DNA of 64,000 bases from Cyanobium sp. (GCA_014191755.1 BJHE01000006.1:1-64000); one strand, 5' to 3'. Shown: positions 46,922 through 57,787, counted from the stretch's first letter. Translations and numbers: made by a program. Notes: a model not told the origin generated them from the letters alone.

Positions 46922-46950
46922 CAAAAGCCGGACGCTGCTGGGCGCCCGGC
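46922..46950 (-). terminator. Candidate terminator after rpmE
   Basis: On the minus strand GCCGGgCGC...GCGtCCGGC forms an 8-bp stem with one internal mismatch and a 6-base loop, followed by TTTTGT. It is 72 bases after the rpmE stop and before prfA. Confidence 0.65.
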
Positions 46951-47021
46951 CATTTGGTGTGGACATGAAGCCCATGAAAAGGACTAAATCCTGGAACCGC
47001 GGGGTTACGAGGCGCCGGATG

Positions 47022-47324
47022 TCAAGCTTCAACAGCAGTCGGCTCGGCGGAGACAACCTCAGGAGCTTCGGCCGCAGGATTCGGGGTTGCTTTCTTTGCT
47101 GCAGTGGCACCATCCGCACCTCCCATGCCGTACTTGCGCATGAAACGATCCACCCGACCTTCGGTGTCGAGGATCTTCTGGGTGCCGGTGTAGAAGGGGT
47201 GGTTACCACTCCAGACATCCACATGGATCTCGGGCTGGGTGGATCCGGTGGTCATCACCACCTCGCCGTTGCAGATCACCTTGGCGTCGGGATACCAGGT
47301 GGGATGGATGTCGGGCTTAGGCAT
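47022..47324 (-). CDS. rpmE: 50S ribosomal protein L31
   Basis: 100 residues. Starts MPKPDIHPTWYPDAKVICNG, with SGNHPFYTGTQKILDTEGRVDRF typical of L31. It lacks the CxxC zinc pairs (C-minus type). The C-terminal 25 residues are an Ala/Pro/Glu-rich extension. 35 bases after rpsI. Confidence 0.95.
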   Translation of the reverse strand: MPKPDIHPTWYPDAKVICNGEVVMTTGSTQPEIHVDVWSGNHPFYTGTQKILDTEGRVDRFMRKYGMGGADGATAAKKATPNPAAEAPEVVSAEPTAVEA

Positions 47325-47359
47325 GGCTGGAAGGGAACGAGATAAGGCAGCGGAAACGA

Positions 47360-47767
47360 TCAGCGCTTGGAGAACTGGGGAGCCTTGCGGGCTTTCTTGA
47401 GGCCGTACTTGCGACGTTCCTTGGCGCGGGGGTCACGGCTCAGGTGACCTTCCACTTTGAGGGGCTTGCGGTTATCTGGGGAAAGATCGCAGAGGGCGCG
47501 GGCGGCACCCTGCTTGATCGCATCCGCCTGGCCGGTGAGGCCACCGCCGCGCACGTTCACCAGCAGGTCGTACTGGGCTGCCAGGCCCAGGGTCTGGAGA
47601 GGAGCCTTCACCGCCGCCAGATAGACGGGGTTGTAATTGAGATAATTGTCGCCGGGGCGGCCATTGATGGTGACACTGCCGGTACCGGGAACGACACGGA
47701 CCCGGGCAACGGCGGTTTTGCGGCGGCCGGTACCCCAGTAGACGACGCTGTTGGAGGAGCTGGTCAT
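47360..47767 (-). CDS. rpsI: 30S ribosomal protein S9
   Basis: 135 residues. [22 protein letters not shown] at the start and the basic C-terminal tail ending KAPQFSKR, which reaches the P-site tRNA. Its start overlaps the rplM stop by 4 bases (ATGA), so the two are translationally coupled. Confidence 0.97.
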   Translation of the reverse strand: MTSSSNSVVYWGTGRRKTAVARVRVVPGTGSVTINGRPGDNYLNYNPVYLAAVKAPLQTLGLAAQYDLLVNVRGGGLTGQADAIKQGAARALCDLSPDNRKPLKVEGHLSRDPRAKERRKYGLKKARKAPQFSKR

Positions 47768-48219
47768 TGGACGGCGGAGGCGGCGGGATCGAGGGCGAGG
47801 GGCTGGGGCTGCTGGGCGGCGTGGGGATGGTCGGCGCCCTTGTAGACCTTGAGCTTGCGGAACAGTTGTCGGCCGAGGGCGTTGTGAGGCAACATCCCCT
47901 TGATCGCTTTTTCGATGATCCGCTCAGGCAGCCGAGCCTGGAGGTGGGCGAAGCTCTCTGTCTTCATGCCACCGGGGCGGCCGGAGTGGCGGCGATAGAG
48001 CTTCTGGGTGGCCTTGTTGCCACTCACCCGCACCTTGTCGGCATTGATGACCACCACGAAATCACCGGTGTCGAGGTGGGGGGTGTAGGTGGGCTTGTTT
48101 TTGCCCCGCAGCACCTGGGCCACTTCACTGGCCAGCCGGCCGAGGGTCTGGTCGGCGGCGTCAACCACGTACCACTGTCGGTCGAGGGAGGCGATGGAAG
48201 GAGGAGTTGTCTTGTTCAT
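47764..48219 (-). CDS. rplM: 50S ribosomal protein L13
   Basis: 151 residues. [30 protein letters not shown] and [19 protein letters not shown] are diagnostic. The open frame starts further upstream (48285), but [17 protein letters not shown] at 48219 fits the family. A large inverted repeat lies about 100 bases upstream. Confidence 0.97.
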   Translation of the reverse strand: MNKTTPPSIASLDRQWYVVDAADQTLGRLASEVAQVLRGKNKPTYTPHLDTGDFVVVINADKVRVSGNKATQKLYRRHSGRPGGMKTESFAHLQARLPERIIEKAIKGMLPHNALGRQLFRKLKVYKGADHPHAAQQPQPLALDPAASAVQ

Positions 48220-48314
48220 GGCGCCTGATTGGGGCAGCCGCCCACGGGGAGCAGCCTGGAGGAGCTTCGGTGCGAGCTGTCGCACGGCAGGTCTGAAAGG
48301 ACCCTACCGTGCGA

Positions 48315-48356
48315 CGGAACCATGGTCATCGCTGGCAGGAGATGACCATGGTTCCG
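48315..48356. repeat. 16-bp perfect inverted repeat upstream of rplM
   Basis: Arms 48315-48330 (CGGAACCATGGTCATC) and 48341-48356 (GATGACCATGGTTCCG), 16 bp with no mismatch, around a 10-base loop GCTGGCAGGA. It lies between truA (stop 48375) and rplM (start 48219). No T run follows on either strand. Most likely an RNA hairpin for processing, attenuation or autoregulation, or an operator. Confidence 0.85.
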
Positions 48357-48374
48357 GAAGGGCCAGCGTTGACC

Positions 48375-49289
48375 TCACCCCTGGCAACCCAGCTCCGTCG
48401 AAAGCGGATGCCAGGCAGGGGGTGGATCACTGAACCCCAACCGAAACTGCGGTTGTCCATCGTAACAGGCGAGTTGCGTGAAGGGGTTGTGGGGGTAGCC
48501 CACCCGCAGCAGGCAGAGGCCATGGGGTGGGGCAGCCTCCTTCACGGCATGGCGCTGGCGTCGCCGCCAGCGCTCTCGGAAGGCATCAGGATCGAGGCGT
48601 CCTTCCCCGACCGCCACCAGCTGGCCCATCAGCAGCCGCACCATTCCGTAGAGAAAGCCGCTGGCCTGCAATTCGGTCACCACCAGATCTCCCTCGCGAC
48701 GAATCTTCACAGCCTGAATGGTGGTCCGGGCATGGGAGCGGCGGCTGCCGGCGCGCTGGAAGGCGGAAAAATCATGCTCTCCCACTAGGTCCGCGAGCAC
48801 GTCCTCCATCAGCCCCTCCGCCAGCTGCAGCTGGTAGCGATGCCAGCACCAGGGCGCAAGAAAGAGGTTGGGCGTGCGCGCGTTATAGATGGTGTAGCGA
48901 TAGCGCCGGTAAGTGGCGGCAAAGCAGGCATGCCAGTCGAAGGGCACTTCGCTCGCAGCAAGTACCCGCACGCAGGTGGGCAGCCGACCATTGAGGGCGC
49001 GCGCCCAGCGATCGGGGGGAATGGGACCGGCCGTGTCGAAATGCACCACTTGGCCGGCAGCATGAACCCCTGTATCGGTGCGGCCGGCCGCCACGGCACG
49101 AATAGGACGATGAGGGTCTAGGGACTCGATCGCTCCCTCCAGGGTCTCCTGCACGCTGGACAAGCTGGTCTGGCGCTGCCAACCATGAAACGCGGCACCG
49201 TCGTACTGGAGACAGATCGCGATCCGGCGTAAGGCAGGAGTAAGACCCTGCAGAAAAGGATCGGGTGCTGAAAGCGACCCGGCAGGCAC
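48375..49289 (-). CDS. truA: tRNA pseudouridine(38-40) synthase
   Basis: About 304 residues. [19 protein letters not shown] at the N terminus, [18 protein letters not shown] with the catalytic aspartate of GRTDxGVHA, and [18 protein letters not shown]. It isomerises uridines in the anticodon arm of many tRNAs. The long open frame overlaps rplQ, so the true start lies after 49318. GTG at 49289 is the best start visible; no ATG is available. Position between rplQ and rplM is typical of this cluster. Confidence 0.93.
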   Translation of the reverse strand: MPAGSLSAPDPFLQGLTPALRRIAICLQYDGAAFHGWQRQTSLSSVQETLEGAIESLDPHRPIRAVAAGRTDTGVHAAGQVVHFDTAGPIPPDRWARALNGRLPTCVRVLAASEVPFDWHACFAATYRRYRYTIYNARTPNLFLAPWCWHRYQLQLAEGLMEDVLADLVGEHDFSAFQRAGSRRSHARTTIQAVKIRREGDLVVTELQASGFLYGMVRLLMGQLVAVGEGRLDPDAFRERWRRRQRHAVKEAAPPHGLCLLRVGYPHNPFTQLACYDGQPQFRLGFSDPPPAWHPLSTELGCQG

Positions 49290-49317
49290 CGGTGGAACCG
49301 GGGTGCCAAGGGGCAGG

Positions 49318-49668
49318 TCAGACGAGCTCGATGATCGCCATTTCGGCATTGTCGCCACGGCGGCGGACCGTGCGAATGATGCGCGTGTAACCGCCATTGC
49401 GGTCGCCGTAACGGTCCTGGGCCTTGTCGAACAGGGCGTGAACAAGTTGCTTGTCGTAGATGTAACCGATGGCCCGACGCCGAGCGGCCAGGGTTCCATC
49501 CTTGGCGAGGCTGATCATCCGTTCGGCCTCATCACGGAGCGCCTTAGCGCGGGCCTTGGTGGTGGTGACCCGGCCTTCGCGGATCAGCTGGGTGGTGAGG
49601 CCCCGCAGGAGGGCCTTGCGTTGGTCGGCGGGGCGTCCCAGCAGGGGGACGCGGCACTGGTGTCGCAT
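49318..49668 (-). CDS. rplQ: 50S ribosomal protein L17
   Basis: 116 residues. [41 protein letters not shown] and the C-terminal [14 protein letters not shown] mark L17. 45 bases after rpoA. Confidence 0.97.
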   Translation of the reverse strand: MRHQCRVPLLGRPADQRKALLRGLTTQLIREGRVTTTKARAKALRDEAERMISLAKDGTLAARRRAIGYIYDKQLVHALFDKAQDRYGDRNGGYTRIIRTVRRRGDNAEMAIIELV

Positions 49669-49713
49669 GGTCGGATACGGATGCTTGTCGCGTGGGGGGA
49701 AGGAAACCGCCGA

Positions 49714-50652
49714 TCAGGCGCTGGTGCGGCTCTGGGGCAGGGAGATGCCGATGCGCTCAAGCGCTTCGATAACCTCGTCGGCGGACTTGGAACCGAAGTT
49801 CTTGATCTCGAGCAGATCCTCGTAGCTGAAGCCCATCAGGTCGGACACGGAATTGACCTGGGCCCGCTTGAGGCAGTTGTAGGCCCGTACCGAAAGGTTC
49901 AGCTCCTCGAGGGGAATCTGGGCTTCGGCCGAGGGCTCCGGCTCAAGGCCAGGCTCCTCGATCATGGTGAGGGTTGCCAGGGGCTGGAACAAACCGATCA
50001 ACTGGTTGGCCGCCTGAGCCATGGCGTCATCGGGGGTGATGCTGCCATTGGTCTCAATCTCGAGCCGGAGGCGCTCACGGGCGGAGCCTCCCTCCCCGAC
50101 GGCGGTCTCATCAACGCTGTAATTGACCCGGCGCACGGGCATGAACACGGCGTCGATCTGGAGCAGGTCGATGGAGCTGGTGTCCTCGTTGTGGCGATCT
50201 ACCGGGCGGTAGCCGATGCCCCGTTCCACATGGACCTCCATTTCGAGGCTGTGGCCATCGGCAACGGTGGCGATGGGGCGATCGGCGTCGATCACCTGCA
50301 CCTGAGAGGAGAACTGAAGATCGGAAGCCGTAACGGTGGCCGGCCCGTTGATCACCAGACGGCCGATCTCGAGATCACGGCTGCGGCTGTTGACCGGTAC
50401 GGACTTGCAGTTGAGCAGGATGTCGAGCACGTCTTCCCGCACACCCGGAACCGTGGCGTACTCATGGTTGACGCCGGCGATGCGCACCGCGGTGATGGCG
50501 CTACCTTCAAGGCCGCCGATCAGAACTCGACGGAGGGCATTGCCGAGTGTGGTGGCCTGGCCCCGGTCGAGGGGGCCGATCACGAACACACCCGTCTGGG
50601 CACGGTCACCGGCAACCTGGTGGTCGACCCGATCGATCTGGTATTGCAGCAC
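49714..50652 (-). CDS. rpoA: RNA polymerase alpha subunit
   Basis: 312 residues, normal length. The N-terminal dimerisation/assembly domain has [23 protein letters not shown] and [13 protein letters not shown]-type sequence ([16 protein letters not shown]). The C-terminal domain that contacts UP elements and activators has [20 protein letters not shown] and [16 protein letters not shown]. Follows rpsK by 38 bases. Confidence 0.98.
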   Translation of the reverse strand: MLQYQIDRVDHQVAGDRAQTGVFVIGPLDRGQATTLGNALRRVLIGGLEGSAITAVRIAGVNHEYATVPGVREDVLDILLNCKSVPVNSRSRDLEIGRLVINGPATVTASDLQFSSQVQVIDADRPIATVADGHSLEMEVHVERGIGYRPVDRHNEDTSSIDLLQIDAVFMPVRRVNYSVDETAVGEGGSARERLRLEIETNGSITPDDAMAQAANQLIGLFQPLATLTMIEEPGLEPEPSAEAQIPLEELNLSVRAYNCLKRAQVNSVSDLMGFSYEDLLEIKNFGSKSADEVIEALERIGISLPQSRTSA

Positions 50653-50690
50653 GGTCTATGGGAACGGAGGGTGGACGGGGTCGGAGCCGA

Positions 50691-51083
50691 TCAGACGCGG
50701 CGACGCTTGGGCCGGCGGCAGCCGTTGTGAGGCAGGGGGGTGACGTCGCGGATCAGGGTGATCTCCAGGCCTGCCACTTGAAGAGCGCGGATGGCCGTCT
50801 CACGACCGGAACCCGGACCGCGGACTAGCACCTCAATCTGACGCATGCCCTGCTCAAGGGCACGGCGGGCGGCGGCCTCAGCGGCTGTCTGGGCGGCGAA
50901 GGGGGTTCCCTTACGGGCACCCTTGAAGCCGCTGGCACCAGCCGATGACCAACTGATCACTTCGCCGGAGGTGTCGGTGATCGACACGATCGTGTTGTTG
51001 AAGGTGCTCTGGATGTGGGCCACGCCGTTGGGGACGTTGCGCTTGGCCTTCTTGGGGCCGGTTTTTTTGGCTGGCTTCGCCAT
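50691..51083 (-). CDS. rpsK: 30S ribosomal protein S11
   Basis: 130 residues from ATG at 51083 ([20 protein letters not shown]). [21 protein letters not shown] and [19 protein letters not shown] are diagnostic. Open sequence upstream to 51164 belongs to the rpsM-rpsK spacer. Confidence 0.97.
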   Translation of the reverse strand: MAKPAKKTGPKKAKRNVPNGVAHIQSTFNNTIVSITDTSGEVISWSSAGASGFKGARKGTPFAAQTAAEAAARRALEQGMRQIEVLVRGPGSGRETAIRALQVAGLEITLIRDVTPLPHNGCRRPKRRRV

Positions 51084-51176
51084 GGTGGAAGCCCTGCGAT
51101 GGCAGGGAGGTGATCGGGGAACTGGGGGAGACCCTGGTGACGCCGACATGGGCGGCAGGGCCATGGCGCGAAGGGC

Positions 51177-51542
51177 TTACTTCTTCTTGCCGGCCACGGT
51201 CTTGCGGGCACCGCGACGGGTGCGGGCATTGGTCCGGGTCCGTTGACCCCTCACGGGCAATCCCATGCGGTGGCGGCGGCCCCGGACGCAACCGATGTCC
51301 TGGAGGCGCTTGAGGGCCATGCCCTCCTCGCGCCGCAGGTCGCCTTCAAGGGTGAAGGATTCGGCCGCGCCCCGCAGTTTCTGCACGTCGCCGTCACTGA
51401 GGTCCTTCACCCGGATGTCGGGATTGACCCCGGCCTTGGCGAGAATCTTGCGGGCCCGGGTGAGCCCGATCCCATATACATAGGTGAGAGAAATCTCGAT
51501 CCTCTTGTCACGAGGAATGTCGACACCGGCGATCCGAGCCAC
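51177..51542 (-). CDS. rpsM: 30S ribosomal protein S13
   Basis: 121 residues. [26 protein letters not shown] at the start and [18 protein letters not shown] near the end. Head protein contacting 23S and the P-site tRNA. 93 bases before rpsK. Confidence 0.97.
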   Translation of the reverse strand: MARIAGVDIPRDKRIEISLTYVYGIGLTRARKILAKAGVNPDIRVKDLSDGDVQKLRGAAESFTLEGDLRREEGMALKRLQDIGCVRGRRHRMGLPVRGQRTRTNARTRRGARKTVAGKKK

Positions 51543-51636
51543 GTCAGGAAGCGTTCAAAGGAGCTTGGGGTTGGTTCCGCGCGCCTGGGCGCCGGAACCG
51601 GTGTGGTGCCCCCGGCGGCGGGGGCGAGAGGCCAGG

Positions 51637-51750
51637 TCAGCCCTGGCGCTGTTTGTGCTTGGGATTGGTGCAGATGACCATCACCCGGCCGTGGCGACGG
51701 ATCACCCGGCACTTTTCGCACATTTTCTTGACTGAGGCACGCACCTTCAT
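51637..51750 (-). CDS. rpmJ: 50S ribosomal protein L36
   Basis: A 37-residue protein: [20 protein letters not shown] then [17 protein letters not shown]. The CxxC...C...H zinc-binding form is intact. ATG at 51750 is the true start; the longer open frame reaches into adk. It lies between adk and rpsM. Confidence 0.96.
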   Translation of the reverse strand: MKVRASVKKMCEKCRVIRRHGRVMVICTNPKHKQRQG

Positions 51751-51793
51751 GGAAGTTGTGCTCTCCGAATTTGCAAACGAGCACCCTACCACA

Positions 51794-52345
51794 TCAGTCA
51801 ACCAGCATCGAGGCCAGACGCTCCTCGATGGCGTCGATGCTGCCGGCCCCATCGAGCCGGCGGAGCAGACCCTGGCTCTCGTAGTGGGCAATCAGGGGGG
51901 CCGTCTGCTGTCTGTAGACCTGCAGGCGGTTGGCGATCACCTCGGCGTTGTCGTCGGCCCGGCCCCTCGCCAGGAGGCGTTGGATCAGCACGCTGTCATC
52001 AAGTTCCAGCAGGATCACCTGCTCGATTCGCTGCTGGAGGGAGGTGAGCAGGCTCTCAAGGGCCTCAGCTTGGGGCAGATTGCGGGGGAAGCCATCCAGC
52101 AGCCAGCCGCCGGCGTGGTGTTCGAGTCGACTGCGCACGATCGCCAGCACAAGGGCATCGCTCACCAGTTCACCGCTGGCCATCACGGCTTCGGCCTCCT
52201 GGCCGAGAGGAGTGCCGGCCTGCACCTCGGCCCGCAATAGATCGCCGGTTGAGAGATGCAGGAGCCCCTCGCGGGCTGCAAGGCGCTGGGCCTGGGTGCC
52301 TTTGCCGGCACCGGGAGGCCCAAGGAAAAGAAGACGTTGCTTCAT
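51794..52345 (-). CDS. adk: Adenylate kinase, short form
   Basis: 183 residues. Walker [16 protein letters not shown], then [11 protein letters not shown], the AMP-binding WLLDGFPRN and [13 protein letters not shown]. The extended LID domain of long-form enzymes is absent, as in other cyanobacteria. ATG at 52345 fits the family start. Placed after secY, the classical spc order. Confidence 0.97.
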   Translation of the reverse strand: MKQRLLFLGPPGAGKGTQAQRLAAREGLLHLSTGDLLRAEVQAGTPLGQEAEAVMASGELVSDALVLAIVRSRLEHHAGGWLLDGFPRNLPQAEALESLLTSLQQRIEQVILLELDDSVLIQRLLARGRADDNAEVIANRLQVYRQQTAPLIAHYESQGLLRRLDGAGSIDAIEERLASMLVD

Positions 52346-52474
52346 GGCGTGAGAAGGAAAACCCACAGCTGACCTCAACGGGGGAGCGGGCAGGTTGAAC
52401 GGTGACGGGGGAGAGCGTTCGGCAGACCCTGTTCAGGGATCTCCGGTAGGGACGGGTAGCGGGAACGGGCCGGG

Positions 52475-53794
52475 TTACTGGCGAACCATGCCCTCATACC
52501 GCTGCGAGATCACGTAGGTCTGCACCTGTTTGGCGGTGTCAATTGCCACTCCCACCAGGATGAGTAGAGATGTGGCACCGAGGCCCTGGAAGGTACGCAC
52601 CTGAATCGCCCCCTCAACCGCCGAGGGAATGATCGCCACGGCCCCAAGGAAGAGGGCACCAAGAAGGGTGAGCCGGTTCTGAACCCCGAGCAGGTACTCC
52701 GCCGTTGCGGAGCCTGGCCGCACGCCTGGTATCGCCACACCGGTGCGTTTGAGGTTAGTGGCGATGTCCACCGGGTTCACGGTGAGGGAAGAATAGAAAT
52801 ACGAGAAACCTAAGATCAGGCTGAAGAAGAGCAGGGCATAGAGCCAGGGGGTGCTGCTGTTGGGGCTGAGATAGCCGGCCAACCGGATCAACAGGGGATT
52901 CTTGGTGAAGTTGGCGAGGGTGAGGGGCAGAAACACCACTGCCGAAGCAAAGATGATCGGCATCACGCCACCGGCATTGAGCTTCAGGGGGAGGTAGCTC
53001 TGACGAGCGTTGAGCAGGCCGGCTCCACCAGCCTGGCGTTTGGCACTGACGATCGGGATGCGGCGGTTTCCCTCCTGCACAAAAATGATGCCCACGATCG
53101 TGAGCAGAAAGATCAACACCAGGATCACGATGCCGGTCACGGTGCCGCGATCTCCGCTCTGGGCCAGTTCGATGGTGGACCCGAGCGCCTTGGGCAGGGT
53201 GGCCACGATGTTGATAAAAATCACCAGCGAGGCCCCCTGGCCGATGCCACGTTCGGTGATCACCTCACTGACCCACATCACCACCATCGAACCGGTGACC
53301 AGGGCCAAGGCGGTCTGGACCACGAACAACCATTCAGGCAGACCGGGCAAGGCGTACTGCTTGAGGATCAGGGCGAAGACCGTGCTCTGGACGATCCCCC
53401 ATCCCAGCGCCACGTAGCGGGTGATCTGGGCGATCTTGCGCCGGCCGGCCTCCCCCTCGTTCTTCTGGAGGTCCTCCAACTGGGGCAGCGCTGCCGTGAG
53501 CAACTGGAGAATGATCGAAGCATTGATGAAAGGAAGGATGCCCAGGGCGAACACGCCCACTGTGGAGAGGCCACCCCCGGTGAAGATGTCGAGGAATCCC
53601 AGGAGCTGGCCACCCTGCTGGATGAAGGCCTGGAAAGCGACCCTGTCGATTCCCGGCACCGGCACATAGATGCCGAGCCGCACGATCAGGAGCAACCCGA
53701 GTGTGATCAGCACCCGGTCGCGCAGCCCCTTGGCCTGAACCAGCTGGCTGAGGATTTCAGCGGCGCTCGGATTGCGCCCCCGACTGATGACCAT
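52475..53794 (-). CDS. secY: Preprotein translocase channel subunit SecY
   Basis: 439 residues with ten membrane segments. Contains RLGIYVPVPGIDR near the N terminus, FALGILPFINASII and FSYFYSSLTVNPVDIATNLK. Forms the Sec channel in plasma and thylakoid membranes. ATG at 53794 is preferred over 53866, whose extension is not conserved. Confidence 0.97.
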   Translation of the reverse strand: MVISRGRNPSAAEILSQLVQAKGLRDRVLITLGLLLIVRLGIYVPVPGIDRVAFQAFIQQGGQLLGFLDIFTGGGLSTVGVFALGILPFINASIILQLLTAALPQLEDLQKNEGEAGRRKIAQITRYVALGWGIVQSTVFALILKQYALPGLPEWLFVVQTALALVTGSMVVMWVSEVITERGIGQGASLVIFINIVATLPKALGSTIELAQSGDRGTVTGIVILVLIFLLTIVGIIFVQEGNRRIPIVSAKRQAGGAGLLNARQSYLPLKLNAGGVMPIIFASAVVFLPLTLANFTKNPLLIRLAGYLSPNSSTPWLYALLFFSLILGFSYFYSSLTVNPVDIATNLKRTGVAIPGVRPGSATAEYLLGVQNRLTLLGALFLGAVAIIPSAVEGAIQVRTFQGLGATSLLILVGVAIDTAKQVQTYVISQRYEGMVRQ

Positions 53795-53841
53795 GTGGGT
53801 TGGGTGCGAAGGGGGGAGAAGGAGAGATCTCAAGCGCAGAA

Positions 53842-53878
53842 AGCCGTCCGCCAGGCCAAAAGGCACCCACGGACGGCT
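53842..53878 (-). other. Hairpin in the rplO-secY spacer
   Basis: A 9-bp perfect stem (AGCCGTCCG at 53842-53850 with CGGACGGCT at 53870-53878) and a 19-base loop, between rplO and secY. No T run follows. It may adjust the secY/ribosomal protein ratio by processing or partial termination. Confidence 0.5.
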
Positions 53879-53906
53879 CCGACGCTAACGGGGAAGAGGC
53901 ACCGCC

Positions 53907-54359
53907 TCAGTCGAGAATCTCGCAGGTGCCACCGGCGGCTTCGATCTTGGCGCGGGCACCTGCGGTAAAGGCGGCGGCACGCACCGTGAGCTTGGTGGAT
54001 AGCTCACCCTGGCCGAGCACCTTGAGAGGGTGCTTGGGACTGGTGACGATGCCGTCCTTGACGAGGGAATCGAGGTCGACGGTGCTGCCCGCCTGGAGGT
54101 CGGCCAGCTTGCCCACGTTGATGATCGTGAACTCGGTGGGATTGACCAGCGGAAAGTGCTTGAGCTTGGGCACGCGGCGGTAGAGGGGCATCTGGCCACC
54201 CTCAAAACCGGGGCGGGTGGGGCGTCCGGATCGGGACTTCTGGCCCCGCATGCCAAAGCCGCAACTGGCACCCTGACCAGCAGCGATGCCGCGGCCTTTA
54301 CGGGTCTTGCGCCTGCGGGCACCGGTCTGGGGCTTGAGATTGTCGAGTTGGAAGGTCAT
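53907..54359 (-). CDS. rplO: 50S ribosomal protein L15
   Basis: 150 residues. [50 protein letters not shown] and the C-terminal [13 protein letters not shown]. Directly follows rpsE; rpmD (L30), which separates them in E. coli, is absent. Confidence 0.97.
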   Translation of the reverse strand: MTFQLDNLKPQTGARRRKTRKGRGIAAGQGASCGFGMRGQKSRSGRPTRPGFEGGQMPLYRRVPKLKHFPLVNPTEFTIINVGKLADLQAGSTVDLDSLVKDGIVTSPKHPLKVLGQGELSTKLTVRAAAFTAGARAKIEAAGGTCEILD

Positions 54360-54366
54360 CGGGGCC

Positions 54367-55014
54367 TCAGGAGTAGATCTGCTCGAGGGAGATGCCCCGC
54401 TCTTTGGCGGTCTCCTTATGAGTGCGTAAGGCTGCCAGGGCCACCATGGCGGCGCGGGCGTTATTCAGCGGAGTCTTGGAACCCAGGCGCTTGGCCAACA
54501 CATTCTTGATGCCAGCGAGTTCGAGCACCGTGCGGATCGAACCGCCGGCGATCACACCCGTACCGGGAGCGGCGGGGCGGATCAGCACGCTGGCGGCTCC
54601 GTCACGACCATTGCTGAGGGTGGGAATGGAGCTGTTGCGGGTGAGAGGCACCTTCACCAGGTGCTTCTTGCCGTCGGCAACGCCCTTGCGGACCGCTCCG
54701 ATCACATCGCCGGCCTTGCCGACACCAACGCCAACCTGGCCGCGTTCGTTGCCAACAACCACGATGGCCCGGAAGCTCATCTTCTTACCCCCCTTCACGG
54801 TCTTGGAGACGCGGCGGATCTGAACCACCCGCTCCTGCCATTCGGAGTCGCGTTCCTGGCCACGACGGTTGTCACGGTCTCGGCCGCGGCCACCGCCACG
54901 GCCTTTGCCATCGCCGCGGCCACCCCGACGTTCCTGCTGGCCTTCGGCAGCAGCAGGAACGTCGGCAGCGCCCGGGATTTCGGTGAATTGCGTCTGGTCG
55001 TTGGTTTCGGTCAT
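54367..55014 (-). CDS. rpsE: 30S ribosomal protein S5
   Basis: 215 residues. The N-terminal 60 residues are a Gly/Arg/Asp-rich extension. The core starts [32 protein letters not shown], with [18 protein letters not shown]. Length is at the long end because of the extension, common in this lineage. Confidence 0.97.
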   Translation of the reverse strand: MTETNDQTQFTEIPGAADVPAAAEGQQERRGGRGDGKGRGGGRGRDRDNRRGQERDSEWQERVVQIRRVSKTVKGGKKMSFRAIVVVGNERGQVGVGVGKAGDVIGAVRKGVADGKKHLVKVPLTRNSSIPTLSNGRDGAASVLIRPAAPGTGVIAGGSIRTVLELAGIKNVLAKRLGSKTPLNNARAAMVALAALRTHKETAKERGISLEQIYS

Positions 55015-55027
55015 GGTGAGAGCAGGA

Positions 55028-55393
55028 TCAGAACTGAAGGCCCGCTTCCCGGGCGGCGTCGGCGAGGGCTTTCACCCTTCCGTGATACAGGTTGCCGCCG
55101 CGATCGAAGACCACCTGTTGAATGCCCTTGGCGAGGGCGCGCTTGGCGACCAACTGGCCGACGGCCTCAGACGCATCGCAAGTGGCACCGGCCTTGAGGC
55201 TGGTGCGCAGATCCTTGTCGAGGGTTGACGCAGCACAGAGGGTGTTCTGGGCGTCGTCGTCGATGACCTGGGCGTAGATGTGGTTGTTGGAGCGGAACAC
55301 CGCCAGCCGTGGACGGATGGCGGATCCGCTGAGGGTACGACGCAGACGGCGGTGGCGCTTCTGGGTCTGCTGTTTGCGAGAAATGGACGACAT
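55028..55393 (-). CDS. rplR: 50S ribosomal protein L18
   Basis: 121 residues. [31 protein letters not shown] and [26 protein letters not shown], which bind 5S rRNA. 13 bases before rpsE. Confidence 0.97.
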   Translation of the reverse strand: MSSISRKQQTQKRHRRLRRTLSGSAIRPRLAVFRSNNHIYAQVIDDDAQNTLCAASTLDKDLRTSLKAGATCDASEAVGQLVAKRALAKGIQQVVFDRGGNLYHGRVKALADAAREAGLQF

Positions 55394-55428
55394 GGTGGTG
55401 GATCAGGCAAAGAATGCGCGTGCAGACC

Positions 55429-55968
55429 TCATTTCTTACCGGTCTTACCGGCCTTGCGAAGGATCTTCTCACCCTCGTACTTAATACCCTTGCCCTTGTA
55501 AGGCTCAGGCGGACGTATGGCACGGACCTTGGCGGCCTCGTTGCCGACCAGTTCCTTATCGGCCCCGGAGACGAACACGGTGGTGTTGTTCTCCACGGTG
55601 AAGGTGACGCCCTCAGGGGGCACCATCTCAACCGGATGGCTGTAGCCAGCGCTGACCACCAGCTTTTTGCCCTGCACCGAGGCGCGGTATCCCACGCCCA
55701 CGATTTCAAGCTTGCGGGTGAAACCCTGGCTCACCCCTTCCACCATGTTGGCCACAAGGGTGCGGCTGAGACCATGGCGCTCGCGGGAGCGACGGCTTTC
55801 GTTGACAGGGTTGACCTGCAAGCTGCTGCCCTCCTGGCTGATGCTGACGCCATCCGGAAGAGTGCGGCTGAGTTCCCCTTTGGGTCCCTTCACGGTGACC
55901 GCGAGACCATTGAGGCTCACGGTGACCTTGTCGGGAACGGAGATAGGGGCTTTACCAATACGTGACAT
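55429..55968 (-). CDS. rplF: 50S ribosomal protein L6
   Basis: 179 residues from [18 protein letters not shown] at 55968. The C-terminal domain contains [16 protein letters not shown], the conserved rRNA-contact loop. An upstream ATG at 56001 adds eleven non-conserved residues. Confidence 0.97.
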   Translation of the reverse strand: MSRIGKAPISVPDKVTVSLNGLAVTVKGPKGELSRTLPDGVSISQEGSSLQVNPVNESRRSRERHGLSRTLVANMVEGVSQGFTRKLEIVGVGYRASVQGKKLVVSAGYSHPVEMVPPEGVTFTVENNTTVFVSGADKELVGNEAAKVRAIRPPEPYKGKGIKYEGEKILRKAGKTGKK

Positions 55969-55985
55969 GGGGGTTCCTCCCGGAA

Positions 55986-56387
55986 TCAATAGACGTAGCA
56001 AAGCACTTCACCACCCACGCCCTGCTTGCGGGCATCGCGGTCGCTCATCACACCCCTGGAGGTGGAAATGATCGCCACGCCAAGGCCGCCGAGCACCTTG
56101 GGCAGCTGGCGGGTGTTCTTGTAGATGCGCAGACCAGGCTTGCTGACACGCTGGACGGTGCGAATGGTGGGTTGGCGGTGCTTGCCGCTGTACTTGAGCT
56201 CCAGCACCAGCTCCTTCTGCACGCCTTCACCCTCTTCGGAGATGGCGGCGATGAAACCTTCCTGTTGCAGCACGCTAGCGATACTGCGGGAGAGTTTGGA
56301 GGCTGGAATCCGGGTGCGCTCGTGGCGCTTCTCACTCGCATTGCGGATGCGGGTGAGCATGTCGGAAATGGGGTCGTGGTTGGCCAT
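55986..56387 (-). CDS. rpsH: 30S ribosomal protein S8
   Basis: 133 residues. [24 protein letters not shown] and the C-terminal [27 protein letters not shown]. Follows rplE directly; rpsN (S14), found between them in E. coli, is absent. Confidence 0.97.
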   Translation of the reverse strand: MANHDPISDMLTRIRNASEKRHERTRIPASKLSRSIASVLQQEGFIAAISEEGEGVQKELVLELKYSGKHRQPTIRTVQRVSKPGLRIYKNTRQLPKVLGGLGVAIISTSRGVMSDRDARKQGVGGEVLCYVY

Positions 56388-56407
56388 GAACGTGGTGGGA
56401 GGAGGGC

Positions 56408-56947
56408 TCAGTTGCTGCGGAACGGCATCCCCATTTCGCGGAGGAGGGCCCGGCCCTCTTCGTCGTTACGGGCGGTGGTCACGATGGTGATATCCATGCC
56501 CCGGATGGCGTCGATCTTGTCGAAAGAGATTTCCGGAAAGATGATCTGCTCCCGAACCCCCAGGGTGTAATTGCCCCGGCCGTCGAAGCTCTTGCCACTC
56601 ACGCCGCGGAAGTCCCGGATACGTGGCAGAGCAAGGCTGATCAGACGCTCCAGGAAGGCATACATGCGATCGCCCCGAAGGGTGACGCTCACGCCAATTG
56701 GCATGCCTGCGCGGATCTTGAAGGCGGCGATAGCCTTCTTGGCCCGGGTCACCACCACCTTCTGTCCGGTGATCGTGGCCAGTTCGGCGATCGAGGCTTC
56801 CAAGGCCTTGGCGTTCTGGGCCGCCTCACCGAGACCTCGGTTCACAGTGACCTTGACCACCTTGGGAACTTCGTGGACGTTGGTGAGGGCGAGATCCTTG
56901 AGCAGCTTGGGCTGGATCGTCTCCCGGTAGCGCTGTTTGAGTGACAT
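56408..56947 (-). CDS. rplE: 50S ribosomal protein L5
   Basis: 179 residues. [45 protein letters not shown] and [28 protein letters not shown]. Binds 5S rRNA. A 116-base spacer separates it from rplX and holds no gene. Confidence 0.97.
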   Translation of the reverse strand: MSLKQRYRETIQPKLLKDLALTNVHEVPKVVKVTVNRGLGEAAQNAKALEASIAELATITGQKVVVTRAKKAIAAFKIRAGMPIGVSVTLRGDRMYAFLERLISLALPRIRDFRGVSGKSFDGRGNYTLGVREQIIFPEISFDKIDAIRGMDITIVTTARNDEEGRALLREMGMPFRSN

Positions 56948-57063
56948 GGCTGGGATGGGGGGTGCGCTTCTGGACGTGGTCAGAAGGCGGACGGGAACAG
57001 GGTTGGGATGGGAGCTGTAGCGGGTGAGTAAGACGACCCCCGGGGAGGGTGGCCGCGAACGGA

Positions 57064-57420
57064 TTAATCGAGGATTTCTCCGGTCTTCTTGAGGCGGCGC
57101 TTCTTGGTGCCATCCTTCTCCACCACGATTTCCACGCGGCTGGCCACCTGCTTGGTGGTGGAATAAAGCATCACGTTGGAAACGTGAAGTGAAGCTTCCT
57201 CGCTCACGATCCGTCCGGTTTCACCCTCCTGGGTGGGCTTCACGTGGCGGGTGCGGATGTTGATTCCCTGCACCACCACCCGATTCTCGTAAGGAAGGGT
57301 GCGGAGCACTTCGCCGGTCTTGCCCTTGTCCTTGCCGGCGATCACCTGCACGGTATCGCCTTTTTTGATGCGCAACTTTGTGCGCTCCTGGACCTTGGCC
57401 TTAGGGGTTGCGGTGGCCAT
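57064..57420 (-). CDS. rplX: 50S ribosomal protein L24
   Basis: 118 residues. The KOW motif [22 protein letters not shown], then [22 protein letters not shown]. One base separates it from the rplN stop, so translation is probably coupled. Confidence 0.97.
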   Translation of the reverse strand: MATATPKAKVQERTKLRIKKGDTVQVIAGKDKGKTGEVLRTLPYENRVVVQGINIRTRHVKPTQEGETGRIVSEEASLHVSNVMLYSTTKQVASRVEIVVEKDGTKKRRLKKTGEILD

Positions 57421-57421
57421 C

Positions 57422-57787
57422 TCAGATCACCTCCGGGGCGAGGGAAACAATCTTGGTGAAATTGCGTTCGCGCAACTCGCGGGCCACGGGACCGAAAACG
57501 CGGGTGCCTTTGGGATTGTTGTCGTTCCCCAGGATCACCGCAGCGTTGTCATCGAAGCGGATGGAGTTACCGGTATCGCGGCGGAGGGTGGCACGGGTGC
57601 GCACCACGACAGCCTTAACCACATCCGACTTCTTGACGCCCATATTGGGCATGGCGTCCTTAACGGCTGCCACAATCACATCGCCCACATGGGCGTAGCG
57701 ACGGTTGGTACCAAGAACTCGGATGCACTGGATGCGCTTGGCGCCGCTGTTGTCAGCGACGGTGAGGAAAGTTTCCTGCTGAATCAT
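57422..57787 (-). CDS. rplN: 50S ribosomal protein L14
   Basis: 121 residues from [20 protein letters not shown] at 57787. [30 protein letters not shown] and [12 protein letters not shown] at the C terminus. Open sequence upstream to 57892 lies in rpsQ. Confidence 0.97.
   Translation of the reverse strand: MIQQETFLTVADNSGAKRIQCIRVLGTNRRYAHVGDVIVAAVKDAMPNMGVKKSDVVKAVVVRTRATLRRDTGNSIRFDDNAAVILGNDNNPKGTRVFGPVARELRERNFTKIVSLAPEVI

Noticed and set aside
49303-50730. 475-residue plus-strand frame over rplQ and rpoA
   Set aside because: Antisense shadow of rpoA; repetitive Gly/Asp/Leu composition.
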